Shown: positions 45,959-54,961, counted from the stretch's first letter. The stretch is 64,000 nt of DNA from Prauserella cavernicola (GCF_016595675.1 NZ_JAENJH010000002.1:186001-250000), one strand, 5' to 3'. Program-made: numbers and translations. Notes: a model not told the origin generated them from the letters alone.

Positions 45959-47539
45959 CTATCGGGTGGTGATTGAGATCGTGTGCCATCCGGTCGCGCC
46001 GTCGGGCAGGACCGGTGCGCGATCCTCGGTCTGGGTGTAGCCCGACTCGTCGGTGGCCCTGCACGTGAGCTGGTGGGTTCCGGGCTGCTCGATGTCGAGA
46101 GCGACCTGCCACATCCGCCACGCGTCTTTGGAGACCACTGTGGACAGTTCGGCCTCGCGCCACGGTCCGCGATCCAGGCGCACCTCCACCTTCTTGATAC
46201 CCGTGTGCTGGGCCCACGCCGTGCCAGCCACGACCACCCGCCCAGGAGGCAGCGTCGAGAAACTCGTCGGCGAGTCGATGCGCGACTCCGTCTTCACCGG
46301 TCCGAGCCGGCCCCAGCCGCGCTGGAGCCAGTAGGCCTGCCTGGCCGACCACGTGGTCAGCTCGAGATCGGTGACCCACTTCGTGGCGGACACGTAGCCG
46401 TAGAGCCCCGGGACCACGAGGCGCGCCGGGAATCCGTGCTCGACGGGCAGCGGCTCGCCGTTCATCCCGATGGCGAGCAACGCGCCCCTGCTCGGATCCA
46501 GCACGACGTCCAGTGGCGTGCCGCACGTCCACCCGTCGGCGCTGGTGGAGAAGAGTTGCTGCGCACCGGACTGCGCACCGGCCTCCCTGAGCAGCCCTGC
46601 CAGCTCGACGCCGATGAAGTTCGCGTTCGAGATGAGCGGCCCACCGACCTCATTGGACACACAGCACAGCGTGATCGTGCGCTCGACGAGTCCCCGGTTC
46701 CGGATGTCGTCGTAGGTCAGGGTCAGTTCGCGATCCACCATCCCGTGGATGCGCAGGCTCCAGTCGTCGGCCTTGACCTGAGGCAGCACCAGCGCGGTGT
46801 CGATGCGGTAGAAGTCCGCGTTCGGGGTGAGAAACGTCGGCGTGCCGAGCTTGGCGAAATCGGCGCCCGCCGGCGGCGGGGGCACCGGGCGCGTGACGGT
46901 GAGCCTGCCGACCGCGGCACGCGAGCCTGCCGCGTCGCGGGTGTTTCCGAGCAGCGCTCCGCCGAGGCCGACGACACCGGCGCCGACGGCGACCGCACCG
47001 GCCCCGACCAGGAACCGTCTCCGGTCGGCACCGCCCTCCGTGCTCGTCGGCACGGGTTCCGCGGCCCGCAACGCCCTGGCGTGCAGCAGGCGAAACGCGA
47101 CCAGCCCGGCCGTCAGGCTCGCGAGCGGCGCGAGGATGGCGAGCTGCCCGAGGTCGGGCCTGGTGAGCACCGCGACGCCACCGAGCACCCCGAACACCGT
47201 GATCACGAGCGAGCCCGCGAGCGAACTCCGCCGCGACAACAACCCCGCGCCCACGGCGACCAGCATGAGCACCACGGCCATGCCGCCGAGCAGCACCTGC
47301 TTGTCGGCGGTGCCGAACGTGCTCACCGCCCAGTCCTTGAGCCACGTGGGCGTCAGGTCGATCGCGGAGTTGCCGACGGCCACGTACGGCGAGGAGCCGG
47401 GACCGACGAACGCCCCGACCAGATGACCGGCGGCCAGCGCGGCGACCAGACCGAGCAGTGCCGTGAGCACGGCGACGGAGGCCGAGAGCCTCGGACCTGT
47501 ACGCACGGCGGGATCGCCCATGTCTCCATATTCGGCCAC
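45959..47539 (-). CDS. Membrane-anchored molybdopterin oxidoreductase (sulfite oxidase family)
   Basis: 526 residues. Four or five N-terminal helices (residues 20-155), an internal RRRFLVGAGAVAVGAGVVG stretch at 173-191 resembling a Tat signal, then the sulfite-oxidase fold: Moco cysteine in TITLCCVSNEVGG (Cys292 or Cys293), HGFPARLVVPGLYGY, and a C-terminal Mo-oxidoreductase dimerisation domain (GIKKVEVRLDRGPW). Catalytic domain likely outside the membrane. Substrate unknown; methionine sulfoxide or sulfite are options. GTG at 47539 is tentative; an ATG six codons later is possible. Confidence 0.85.
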   Translation of the reverse strand: MAEYGDMGDPAVRTGPRLSASVAVLTALLGLVAALAAGHLVGAFVGPGSSPYVAVGNSAIDLTPTWLKDWAVSTFGTADKQVLLGGMAVVLMLVAVGAGLLSRRSSLAGSLVITVFGVLGGVAVLTRPDLGQLAILAPLASLTAGLVAFRLLHARALRAAEPVPTSTEGGADRRRFLVGAGAVAVGAGVVGLGGALLGNTRDAAGSRAAVGRLTVTRPVPPPPAGADFAKLGTPTFLTPNADFYRIDTALVLPQVKADDWSLRIHGMVDRELTLTYDDIRNRGLVERTITLCCVSNEVGGPLISNANFIGVELAGLLREAGAQSGAQQLFSTSADGWTCGTPLDVVLDPSRGALLAIGMNGEPLPVEHGFPARLVVPGLYGYVSATKWVTDLELTTWSARQAYWLQRGWGRLGPVKTESRIDSPTSFSTLPPGRVVVAGTAWAQHTGIKKVEVRLDRGPWREAELSTVVSKDAWRMWQVALDIEQPGTHQLTCRATDESGYTQTEDRAPVLPDGATGWHTISITTR

Positions 47540-47578
47540 GCCGCGGCTCTGGATTGCTTTTCCGCGCTTACGAGTGGC

Positions 47579-47815
47579 TTACGACCTCAGCGCGGCGCGC
47601 AGCCGATCCTCCTCGACCTTCCAGTACCCGTGCTCCACATCGTCGACGAGGATCACCGGCACGCGGTCGCCGTACTCGGCGCGCCACTCGGGGTCGGAGT
47701 CGACGTCGGCCGCCGTCCACTCCACGCCCACCTCGGCACAGATCCGGGCGACGGCCTCCTCCGCGTGCTCGCACGCGTGGCAGCCCGCCCTGGTCATCAC
47801 GGTCACCCGATGCAT
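47579..47815 (-). CDS. Glutaredoxin-like protein
   Basis: 78 residues with the redox motif CHAC (RAGCHACEHAEEAV) and the cis-Pro loop DRVPVILVDDVEHG. Related short glutaredoxins precede hemA in mycobacteria (Rv0508). The partner is likely mycothiol or mycoredoxin chemistry in this lineage, but CxxC here is CHAC rather than CGYC of mycoredoxin. ATG at 47815. Confidence 0.82.
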   Translation of the reverse strand: MHRVTVMTRAGCHACEHAEEAVARICAEVGVEWTAADVDSDPEWRAEYGDRVPVILVDDVEHGYWKVEEDRLRAALRS

Positions 47816-47822
47816 GTCCCCA

Positions 47823-49337
47823 TCATTCCCGCAGTCGGACGCGGCGCAGCTTTCCGGTCGAGGAGTGCGGCAGCTGCTCGGCGAACTCGACCGTGCGCGG
47901 CACCTTGTACCCGGCGAGCCTGGCGGCGCAGGCGTCCACCACCTGCTGTTCCGACAGCGACGCACCGGGCTTCGGCACCACCACGGCCTTCACGGCCTCG
48001 CCGGTGCGCTCGTCGAGCACTCCGGCCACGGCCACCTCGGCGACCTCGGGCAGCGCGCCGATGACCTCCTCGACCTCGTGCGGGAACACGTTGAAGCCGT
48101 TGACGATGACCAGGTCGTTGGCGCGGTCGACCAGGTGCAGGTCGCCGTCGGTGTCGATGAAGCCGACGTCGCCGGTGCGGAACCACCCCTCGGCGTCGGG
48201 CCCGTACGCGCCGTCGGGCCAGTACCCGCTGAACAGGTTGTCCCCGCGCACGGCGACGAGCCCGGTGCCGCCGCTGTCGTCGGCGAACGCGTCGGCCGGG
48301 TCGGCGGGGTCGAGCGGGACAGGGCCGGGGCTGCCGTCGCTGTCCACGAGCCGCAGCTCGACGCCGGGCAGCGGGCGGCCGACCGAACCGGGTTTGGCGT
48401 AGCCGGTGACCAACGTCGAGGTGACCACCGGGGCGGCCTCGGTGAGGCCGTAACCCTCGTAGACACCCAGCCCGGTGGCTCCCCGGATGGCGGCGAGCAC
48501 CTTGGGGTGCAGCGGCGCGGCGCCCGACACCAGCAGCCGCACCGTCGACAGCGACTCACCGACGTCGTCGGCAGGGAGCGAGGCCAGCTCGGTGTACATG
48601 GCGGGCACACCGATGATCACGGTGACGCGGTGGGCCGCGCAGGCGGCGAGCGCCTTGTCCGCGTCGAAGCGCTGGGCGAGCACCGCCGTGGCTCCCGCCG
48701 AGACCGCGTTCAGCAGACCGGGCCCGAGCCCGTAGATGTGGTGCAGCGGGATCGCGACGAACACGCGGTCGCCCTGGTCGGCAACGGGCGGGTTCAGCTC
48801 GCGAAGCTGGTCGACGTTGGCGAGCAGGGCGCGGTGCGACAGCATCACGCCACGCGCGGGGCCGGTGGTGCCCGAGGTGTAGAAGAGCGCCGCGACGTCC
48901 TCGTCCCCGCCCGCCGCGGGCACGGGCTCGGCGCCATCGGGCTCGACGACGGGCTCCAGCACCCGCACGTCCTCGGACAGTTCTCCGGGGTCGGCGCCGA
49001 CGAGCAGCCGCGCGCCGCTGTCGGCGAGCACGGGCCGCCACTCGCCCTCGGGCGCCTGCGGCGACAACGGAACGGCGACGGCGCCCGCCCTGACCACCGC
49101 GAAGAAGGTGACGGCGAACGCGGCCGAGGTGGGCAGTCGCAGCGCCACCGGGTCGCCCGCGCTCACGCCCGCATCGAGCAGCAGGCGGGCCTGCGCGTTC
49201 ACGGCGGTGTCGAGCTCCGCCCAGGTCAGTGTGGTGTCAGCCACGGTGTCGACCAGCGCGGTCGCTCCGGGACGTTCCTTCGCCCTCGCGGAGAGGAGAT
49301 CCGCGACATTGCCGACCAGGCGCACCCCAGCAGCCAC
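47823..49337 (-). CDS. Acyl-CoA synthetase / AMP-dependent ligase
   Basis: 504-residue ANL-superfamily enzyme. P-loop YTSGTTGP at 153-160, core GYGLTEAAPVV, ATP-binding motif TGDVGFIDTDGDLHLVDRAN, hinge and C-terminal lysine in HSSTGKLRRVRLRE. Carboxylate substrate not predictable, probably a fatty acid. AAAGGGG six bases before GTG 49337. It ends eight bases before the glutaredoxin start, suggesting cotranscription. Confidence 0.85.
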   Translation of the reverse strand: MAAGVRLVGNVADLLSARAKERPGATALVDTVADTTLTWAELDTAVNAQARLLLDAGVSAGDPVALRLPTSAAFAVTFFAVVRAGAVAVPLSPQAPEGEWRPVLADSGARLLVGADPGELSEDVRVLEPVVEPDGAEPVPAAGGDEDVAALFYTSGTTGPARGVMLSHRALLANVDQLRELNPPVADQGDRVFVAIPLHHIYGLGPGLLNAVSAGATAVLAQRFDADKALAACAAHRVTVIIGVPAMYTELASLPADDVGESLSTVRLLVSGAAPLHPKVLAAIRGATGLGVYEGYGLTEAAPVVTSTLVTGYAKPGSVGRPLPGVELRLVDSDGSPGPVPLDPADPADAFADDSGGTGLVAVRGDNLFSGYWPDGAYGPDAEGWFRTGDVGFIDTDGDLHLVDRANDLVIVNGFNVFPHEVEEVIGALPEVAEVAVAGVLDERTGEAVKAVVVPKPGASLSEQQVVDACAARLAGYKVPRTVEFAEQLPHSSTGKLRRVRLRE

Positions 49338-49529
49338 AACCAGCCCCTTTCGGTCTCGCCCAGTGTGCCAGCCGAATCCGACGTCTCGGGGTCGATTCGG
49401 CGTCGTCTCTCTTTCGCAATCAAGACACCACTACCTACTTTGCGGTAACAACGCGTATGCTCCCTCAGGCGACGTAGTGGCGATGATCACGCGGAGTCTG
49501 CGGAACGGGCCCGGAGGAGGTGCAACGGG

Positions 49530-50186
49530 ATGAGCGTGCCGATCGCTGTTGTCGCAGGTCCGCTGCCCTCGAGACTCCGCGCTGTGGAGCCCGCCGCCGA
49601 GCTCGCCGACCCGGGCGTCGGCGAGAACTGGGAACTCGTGCGGGCGGCCCAGCGAGGCGACACCGCGGCCTTCGGCAAGCTCTACGACCGCTACGTCGAC
49701 TGGGTCTACCGCTACGTGCTGCTGCGGGTCGGCGACCGCCACCTCGCCGAGGACGTCACCAGCGAGACCTTCCTTCGCGCGCTGCGCCGGATCACGTCGA
49801 TCTCCTACCAGGGCCGCGACGTCGGCGCGTGGTTCACGACCATCGCCCGCAACCTCGTACTCGATCACGTCAAGTCCAGCCGCTACCGGCTCGAGGTCGT
49901 CACCGACGAGGTCACCGAGTCGGGCAGCAGGCCCTTCGGCTCCCCCACCCAGCACTCGCTGGGCCCCGAGCAGCAAGTGATCAGCCAGACCACCAACGAC
50001 GAGCTGCTGCGCTGCATCGCCGGACTCGGCGACGACCAGCGCGAATGCATCATCCTGCGGTTCATCCAGGGGTTCTCGGTCACCGAGACCGCGCGGATCA
50101 TGCAGCGCAACGAGGGTGCCGTCAAAGCACTGCAGCACCGCGCCGTGCGCAGGCTCGCGAAACTACTGCCCACCGGCCTGCACTGA
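49530..50186 (+). CDS. bldN: ECF sigma factor of the BldN type
   Basis: 218 residues. Region 2 spans about 40-110 (KLYDRYVDWVYRYVLLRVGD, HLAEDVTSETFLRALRRITS, DVGAWFTTIARNLVLDHVKS) and region 4 about 150-212 (QRECIILRFIQGFSVTETAR, NEGAVKALQHRAVRRLAKLL). The YDRY...VYRYV and GRD.GAW segments match Streptomyces BldN, which drives aerial-hypha genes. GGAGGAGG lies ten bases before the ATG. It is followed by a membrane protein of the RsbN type, the known anti-sigma partner of BldN. Confidence 0.88.
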   Translation: MSVPIAVVAGPLPSRLRAVEPAAELADPGVGENWELVRAAQRGDTAAFGKLYDRYVDWVYRYVLLRVGDRHLAEDVTSETFLRALRRITSISYQGRDVGAWFTTIARNLVLDHVKSSRYRLEVVTDEVTESGSRPFGSPTQHSLGPEQQVISQTTNDELLRCIAGLGDDQRECIILRFIQGFSVTETARIMQRNEGAVKALQHRAVRRLAKLLPTGLH

Positions 50187-50262
50187 TTCGGGCGTAACCG
50201 GACACCCCGTCGATCGTTGCGTCAGCGAAGGATTCGGCGGAGCAGGCCGGGAGGCACGCGAC

Positions 50263-51327
50263 ATGTGGAGGCCTCCGTGGCCGCGACAGGGGTACGGGGA
50301 ACAGGAACGATTCGCCCGCGCGGTCGACGGGGAACACGATCCCGAGTTCCAGGACGAGCTCGCGGTGGTCGCCGCGCTGCGCAGACTCGGTGCCGACACC
50401 CCGCCCGACGAGGGAGCGCGCGCCCGCATCGCGGAGCGGATCGCCCAGCCACCCGCGCGAGCGCGTCGACGGCCACGGCTCGTTCCCGTGCTCGCCGCAG
50501 CGCTGGTGACGCTGTTCGCGCTGTCGGGGCTCGGTCTGCTGCTCTCCCACGACGCACTGCCCGGCGAGACGCTCTACCACCTCAAGCGGGCCCGCGAGGG
50601 CGCCGTGCTGGAGCTGACCTTCGACGGCGAGCAGCGGGCGCTGGCCCGGCTCGAGTACGCCTCGCTGCGCCTGGACGAGCTGACCGAACTGGTGGACAGG
50701 GACGTGCCCGACAGGGCGGCCTACGCGCTTGGCCTCGCCGACTTCACCGGGGACGTGCGGGCCGCGATCGGTGGACTCACCTCGGCGGCGACCAGCTCCG
50801 ACGGGCGGCAGCTCGACCGGCTCGGTACCTGGGTGGCGCTGCAGTCGGGCAGGCTCACCGCGCTGCGCGACGCGCTCCCGGCGAGCACCGGCGAACCGGT
50901 GGAGCTGCTGACCCGGGTTCGCGACCGCGTCACGTCACTCGACGACCGGATGCACTGTCTCCAGATCACCTCGGGCCGGTTCGACGAGCTGGGCGCGCTG
51001 CCCGCGACGGGCGCCTGCCTGCCGCCGCGAGGACCGGACGCCGGTCCGGACCCCACGCCGCAACCGCTGCCACCTGCCCACGAGCCGCAGGCTCCGGCTT
51101 CGGTGCTGCCGGTGACGAACGCGAAGCCCAGCCCGCCGGACGGCGTCGGCGTGCCGGCACCGGCCCCCGCGCCACCGTCGCCGCACCCCGTGCCCGCACC
51201 TCAAGTGGTGCCGGCTCCGGTCCCCGCGCCGACGAGCCCTCGGCTGCCCGACTCGAACTCACCGCCGAAACCGGTGGTGTCCATCCCCCCGTTGCTGCCA
51301 GGGTTGCCTGGGGTGAGCGTCGGATAG
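50263..51327 (+). CDS. RsbN-like anti-sigma factor, DUF5667 membrane protein
   Basis: 354 residues. N-terminal cytoplasmic part (1-70) with FQDELAVVAALRRLGADTPP, a single helix near 72-93 (PVLAAALVTLFALSGLGLLL), then an extracytoplasmic DUF5667 helical domain (GETLYHLKRAREGAVLELTF onward) and a Pro-rich C-terminal 90 residues. Streptomyces RsbN has the same order and sits after bldN. ATG at 50263 follows GGGAGG by eight bases; 76 bases separate it from bldN. Confidence 0.82.
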   Translation: MWRPPWPRQGYGEQERFARAVDGEHDPEFQDELAVVAALRRLGADTPPDEGARARIAERIAQPPARARRRPRLVPVLAAALVTLFALSGLGLLLSHDALPGETLYHLKRAREGAVLELTFDGEQRALARLEYASLRLDELTELVDRDVPDRAAYALGLADFTGDVRAAIGGLTSAATSSDGRQLDRLGTWVALQSGRLTALRDALPASTGEPVELLTRVRDRVTSLDDRMHCLQITSGRFDELGALPATGACLPPRGPDAGPDPTPQPLPPAHEPQAPASVLPVTNAKPSPPDGVGVPAPAPAPPSPHPVPAPQVVPAPVPAPTSPRLPDSNSPPKPVVSIPPLLPGLPGVSVG

Positions 51328-51402
51328 CTCTCCGCCCTCAGTTGTATCTTGGCTACTCTGTGCACAGCACCGGAGTGCGACTCGAATGTGGAGGCGGTGT
51401 GC

Positions 51403-52350
51403 GTGGCATTGTGGCGGGCCCGCGGTAAGGGGCAGGAACGCGAGCGGCTCGCCGCACTGGCGGGCGAGGCCTCGGCAGACGCTGCCGTGGCCATGGAAGC
51501 CGCGCAGGTGGCCACGCTCGACGTGGCCGCGCCCAAGACCCCCGACGACGGGGAGCCCGCTCCTCCGCCCGCGCCGCCGGACCTCACCGCCGCGGCGTTC
51601 TTCGACGTGGACAACACGATGATGATGGGCGCGTCGATCTTCCACTTCGCGCGCGGCCTGGCCGCCCGCAAGTACTTCACGTCCTCCGACCTGGCCGGCT
51701 TCGCGTGGCAGCAGGTGAAGTTCCGCATCGGAGGCCGCGAGGACAAGCAGGGTATGCAGTCCAGCCGCGAGCAGGCACTGTCCTTTGTGGCAGGTCGAAC
51801 CGTCGAGGAGATGGTGGCCGTCGGCGAGGAGATCTACGACGAGCTGATGGCCGACCGGATCTGGTCCGGCACGCGCGCGCTCGCCCAGATGCACCTCGAC
51901 GCGGGCCAGCGGGTGTGGCTGGTCACGGCCACCCCGGTGGAGCTCGCCGCGATCATCGCGCGCAGGCTCGGGCTCACCGGCGCGCTCGGCACGGTGGCCG
52001 AGAGCGTCGACGGCGTGTACACCGGCAGGCTCGTCGGCGATCTGCTGCACGGCAGGGCCAAGGCCCACGCCGTGCGGGCTCTGGCCGCGCGCGAGGGCCT
52101 CAACCTGCGCCGCTGCACGGCGTACTCGGACTCGCAGAACGACGTGCCGATGCTCTCGGTCGTCGGCACCGCGGTGGCCATCAACCCGGACTCGGGGTTG
52201 CGCGACGTCGCCCGCGGGCGCGGCTGGGAGATCCGCGACTTCCGCACGGGACGCAAGGCGGCCAAGATCGGGGTGCCATCGGTGCTCGGGGCAGGGGCCG
52301 TCGCCGGTGCCGTCGCGGCCGGGATCGCCTACCGGCGCCGCGCCATCTGA
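51403..52350 (+). CDS. HAD-IB family phosphatase with C-terminal membrane segment (SerB1 type)
   Basis: 315 residues. After a Pro/Ala-rich N-terminus, HAD motif [14 protein letters not shown] (nucleophile Asp), motif II in [10 protein letters not shown] and motif III/IV in [12 protein letters not shown]. The last 25 residues [20 protein letters not shown] form a likely membrane helix with basic end. Similar to mycobacterial SerB1 (Rv0505c), whose substrate is not settled. GTG at 51403 has GGAGG eight bases upstream. Opposite strand to the following acyltransferase, convergent with 16 bases between. Confidence 0.82.
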   Translation: MALWRARGKGQERERLAALAGEASADAAVAMEAAQVATLDVAAPKTPDDGEPAPPPAPPDLTAAAFFDVDNTMMMGASIFHFARGLAARKYFTSSDLAGFAWQQVKFRIGGREDKQGMQSSREQALSFVAGRTVEEMVAVGEEIYDELMADRIWSGTRALAQMHLDAGQRVWLVTATPVELAAIIARRLGLTGALGTVAESVDGVYTGRLVGDLLHGRAKAHAVRALAAREGLNLRRCTAYSDSQNDVPMLSVVGTAVAINPDSGLRDVARGRGWEIRDFRTGRKAAKIGVPSVLGAGAVAGAVAAGIAYRRRAI

Positions 52351-52366
52351 CGCAGCGCCGCTCGAA

Positions 52367-53344
52367 TCAGTCGCGAAAGACGCTGCGGCGCTGCGAGAGC
52401 CTGCGGTAGAGCATCTGCTGGATCGCCTCGCGCACCTGGTCGGTCAGGTTGAAGATCAGCATCGGGTCGTCCTCGGCCTCGGGCGCGAAGCCATCGGTGG
52501 AGATCGGCTCGCCGAACTCGATGTGCCACTTCGTCGGCAGCGGCACCGCGCCGAGCGGGCCGAGCAGCGGGAAGAACGGCGTGATCGGGAAGTACGGCAG
52601 GCCCAGCAGGCGCGCGAGCGGCTTGAGGTCGCCGATCTTCGGATAGATCTCCTCAGCACCGACGATCGACACCGGCACGATGGGCACGCCGGTGCGCAGC
52701 GCGGCGGACACGAAGCCGCCCCTGCCGAAGCGCTGGAGCTTGTAGCGGTCCGAGAACGACTTGCCAACGCCCTTGAAGCCCTCGGGCCACACACCCACCA
52801 GCTGGCCGTCGCTCAGCAGGCGCTCCGCGTCGGGCCCGCACGCGAGCGTCTGCCCCGAGCGGCGGGCCAGCGTGCCGAGCAACGGGGTCTTGAACACCAG
52901 GTCGGCGCCGAGCATCCGCAGGTGCCTGCCGAGCCGGTCGTGCACGGCGAACGCCGTCATCACCGAGTCGATCGGCAGCACACCCGAGTGGTTGGCCACG
53001 AGCAGCGCGCCACCGTCGACGGGCAGGTTCTGCACGCCGTGGGTACTGACGCGGAACCACTTCTCGTAGAGCAGCCGCAGCGGCGGCAGCACGAGCGTCT
53101 CGGTGAGCTCTGGATCGAAGCCGAACTCGTCCACCGAGTAGTCGCCGGTGAGCCGGTGGCGCACGAACGTCGCGAACCGCGCGAGCGGGTCGTCGGCTCC
53201 CTGTTCCTCCTGCTCGGGCTGCGTGCCGGGAAACGCCACCACCGGCGCGTCCTGGTCGCTGGGCGCCGCGGTGGCGCTCGGTTCGTCCCTGTCGTTCTTG
53301 GTGCGGTGCAACGGGATCACACGTGCAGAGGAACCGGATGTCAC
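52367..53344 (-). CDS. 1-acyl-glycerol-3-phosphate acyltransferase-like protein (PlsC family)
   Basis: 325 residues. The acyltransferase block is altered: NHSGVLPID replaces the canonical NHxSxxD, followed by WPEGFKGVGKSFSDRYKLQR and VPIVPVSIVGAEEIYPKIGD. Such NHSG...D variants form an actinobacterial subgroup. The N-terminal 60 residues are charged and disordered. The GTG at 53344 overlaps the epimerase stop as GTGA, and was preferred over the GTG at 53359. Role in phospholipid or glycolipid acylation inferred. Confidence 0.83.
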   Translation of the reverse strand: MTSGSSARVIPLHRTKNDRDEPSATAAPSDQDAPVVAFPGTQPEQEEQGADDPLARFATFVRHRLTGDYSVDEFGFDPELTETLVLPPLRLLYEKWFRVSTHGVQNLPVDGGALLVANHSGVLPIDSVMTAFAVHDRLGRHLRMLGADLVFKTPLLGTLARRSGQTLACGPDAERLLSDGQLVGVWPEGFKGVGKSFSDRYKLQRFGRGGFVSAALRTGVPIVPVSIVGAEEIYPKIGDLKPLARLLGLPYFPITPFFPLLGPLGAVPLPTKWHIEFGEPISTDGFAPEAEDDPMLIFNLTDQVREAIQQMLYRRLSQRRSVFRD

Positions 53345-54375
53345 TGCTTCACCCTCCAACCATCCACCGCGGTGGCGAGCTCGGCGAGGCGGTCACCATC
53401 CACGACAGGGCGCAGTCCCCTGCCGAGGATGTAGTCGTCGTAGGCCTCGCGGGTGTTCCACCGGGGCGTGTATCCGAAGTCCCCCTTGAGCCGGGTGTTG
53501 TCCACGACCCGGCCGAAGTTCAAGAGCCGCACCTGGTCGGAGGAGAAGTCGACCACGCGGGCGCCACGCAGCAGCTTGCCCACCGACGGCATCACCTGGC
53601 GCGGCATCGGCAGTTCGACCCTGCCCGCGCGGCGGATCGCCTGCGAGAGCGTCAGCACGCCGTCCGCGGCGACGTTGAAGACGCCGGGCTTGTCGTGCAG
53701 GGTCGCGTGTTCGAGCACCGCGAGCGCGTCGGTGGCGTGCAACAGCTGCAACCTGGCGTCGTAACCGAGCACGGTCGGCACGACGGGAAGCGCGAAGTAG
53801 CGCGAGAGCACCGTGTCGACCTCGGGTCCGATGATGTTGACGAACCGGCCCATGGTCACGGTGATGTCCGGCCTGCGCCGGGACAGACCGCGGACGTAGC
53901 CCTCCATCTCGACGGCGTCCTTGGCGTAGCCGTTGGACGAGGCCGGGATGAGTTCCGAGCCCTCCGTGAACACGGCGGGCGAGCGCGAGCTCGCGCCGTA
54001 CACGGCCGCGGTCGACTTGACGACGAGCTTGCGGACGAGCGGCGAACGCTGGCACGCGGCGAGCAGCCGCATGGTGCCGATCACGTTCACTTCCTTGATC
54101 GCCATCCGCCGACCCGGCCCCGCGGGATGACAGGTAGTCGAGGCGTGCACGACGGTGTCGACCCTCGCGGAGCTGATGATCTTGGCGATCAAGGGATTGC
54201 GGATGTCGGCGCGGACGAACTCCGCGTGGCCGATCCGGCGAAGAATGTCCGGGTGCGGCGCCGACGTGTCGACGCCGATCACCCGTTCCAGATCTGGGTT
54301 GTTCCCCAGCCTGGTCAGGAGCCTGCCACCCAGCTCGCCGGCGACCCCGGTCACGAGGACGATATTGGGCGGCAT
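53341..54375 (-). CDS. SDR-family NAD-dependent epimerase/dehydratase (GalE2 type)
   Basis: 344 residues of the extended SDR fold. NAD loop LVTGVAGELGGRLL near 6-19, VVHASTTCH near 75 and KSTAAVYGAS near 120. The expected YxxxK catalytic pair is not evident: the segment reads NGYAKDAVEM, with Lys two rather than four residues after Tyr, so classical epimerase chemistry is doubtful. It is coupled to the acyltransferase by GTGA, suggesting a joint lipid or envelope function. A mycobacterial homologue is annotated galE2 (Rv0501). Confidence 0.83.
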   Translation of the reverse strand: MPPNIVLVTGVAGELGGRLLTRLGNNPDLERVIGVDTSAPHPDILRRIGHAEFVRADIRNPLIAKIISSARVDTVVHASTTCHPAGPGRRMAIKEVNVIGTMRLLAACQRSPLVRKLVVKSTAAVYGASSRSPAVFTEGSELIPASSNGYAKDAVEMEGYVRGLSRRRPDITVTMGRFVNIIGPEVDTVLSRYFALPVVPTVLGYDARLQLLHATDALAVLEHATLHDKPGVFNVAADGVLTLSQAIRRAGRVELPMPRQVMPSVGKLLRGARVVDFSSDQVRLLNFGRVVDNTRLKGDFGYTPRWNTREAYDDYILGRGLRPVVDGDRLAELATAVDGWRVKQ

Positions 54376-54416
54376 CAGACCCCCTGGCGGGCAGGCGTGG
54401 TTTCACAGAGGCGAGG

Positions 54417-54456
54417 CGCTTCCGGATGTTACTCCCGAATGGGAGCGACGGAAGCG
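54417..54456 (-). terminator. Two-tier stem-loop between bS22 and the epimerase gene
   Basis: CGCTTCCG (54417-54424) pairs with CGGAAGCG (54449-54456), and inside it CTCCC (54432-54436) with GGGAG (54441-54445). It lies 85 bases after the bS22 stop and 42 bases before the epimerase start. It may end bS22 transcription or act in the epimerase leader. Confidence 0.4.
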
Positions 54457-54540
54457 TCTCTTACATGCTATTAACCGGGGTTACGCCTACCGGCCACCAG
54501 GGCTCACCTGAGCGCGTTGAGCGACTCTGTCCGAGACGCG

Positions 54541-54642
54541 TTACTTGCCCTGCTTGCGACGCTGCACGCGCGTGCGGCGAAGCAGCTTGCGGTGCTTCTT
54601 CTTGGACATACGCTTGCGGCGCTTCTTGATCACCGAGCCCAC
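54541..54642 (-). CDS. Ribosomal protein bS22 (33-residue actinobacterial peptide)
   Basis: Very short gene encoding [20 protein letters not shown] and 13 further basic residues, identical in layout to the mycobacterial 30S protein bS22 (Rv0500B): 33 residues, nearly half Lys or Arg. GTG start at 54642 with AAGGAG five bases upstream and a TAA stop. It follows the small DNA-binding protein gene by 103 bases on the same strand, as in mycobacteria. In the ribosome it sits near the decoding centre. Confidence 0.93.
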   Translation of the reverse strand: MGSVIKKRRKRMSKKKHRKLLRRTRVQRRKQGK

Positions 54643-54745
54643 AGGTGCTCCTTAAGACGTTCGGTCGTGAAAATCGCGTGGGGCAAGCACACGAACGGCC
54701 TATCAGGTTACCTGGGGCTTCATCCACACCCGTGTCCGGCTACCG

Positions 54746-54961
54746 CTAACCCACGTCGAAGTACGCGTTGTCGAGGTAGTCGTGGACGGCTTTCTCGGGC
54801 ACCCGGAACGACTTGCCGACCCTTACGGCCGGCAGCTCGCCCGAGTGAACGAGACGGTAGACGGTCATCTTGGAGACCCGCATGAGCGAAGCCACCTCGG
54901 CGACCGTCAAGAACTGGACCTGCCGGGGGCCCGGCACGTCGTCTTTCCTGTTCGGCGGCAT
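54746..54961 (-). CDS. Excisionase-family helix-turn-helix DNA-binding protein
   Basis: 71 residues, one winged helix: FLTVAEVASLMRVSKMTVYR then LVHSGELPAVRVGKSFRVPE and a short acidic end YLDNAYFDVG. Fold is like phage excisionases and BldC, but no phage genes are near. Mycobacteria carry the same gene (Rv0500A) between proC and bS22. Regulatory target unknown. Confidence 0.87.
   Translation of the reverse strand: MPPNRKDDVPGPRQVQFLTVAEVASLMRVSKMTVYRLVHSGELPAVRVGKSFRVPEKAVHDYLDNAYFDVG

Noticed and set aside
45983-49448. Long plus-strand open frames of 693 and 661 codons
   Set aside because: Antisense to the molybdopterin oxidoreductase and acyl-CoA ligase genes, with composition typical of shadow frames.
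54746-54961. Excisionase-like gene as a sign of a prophage or integrative element
   Set aside because: No integrase, attachment repeats or phage genes are nearby, and the gene has a conserved position in mycobacteria.
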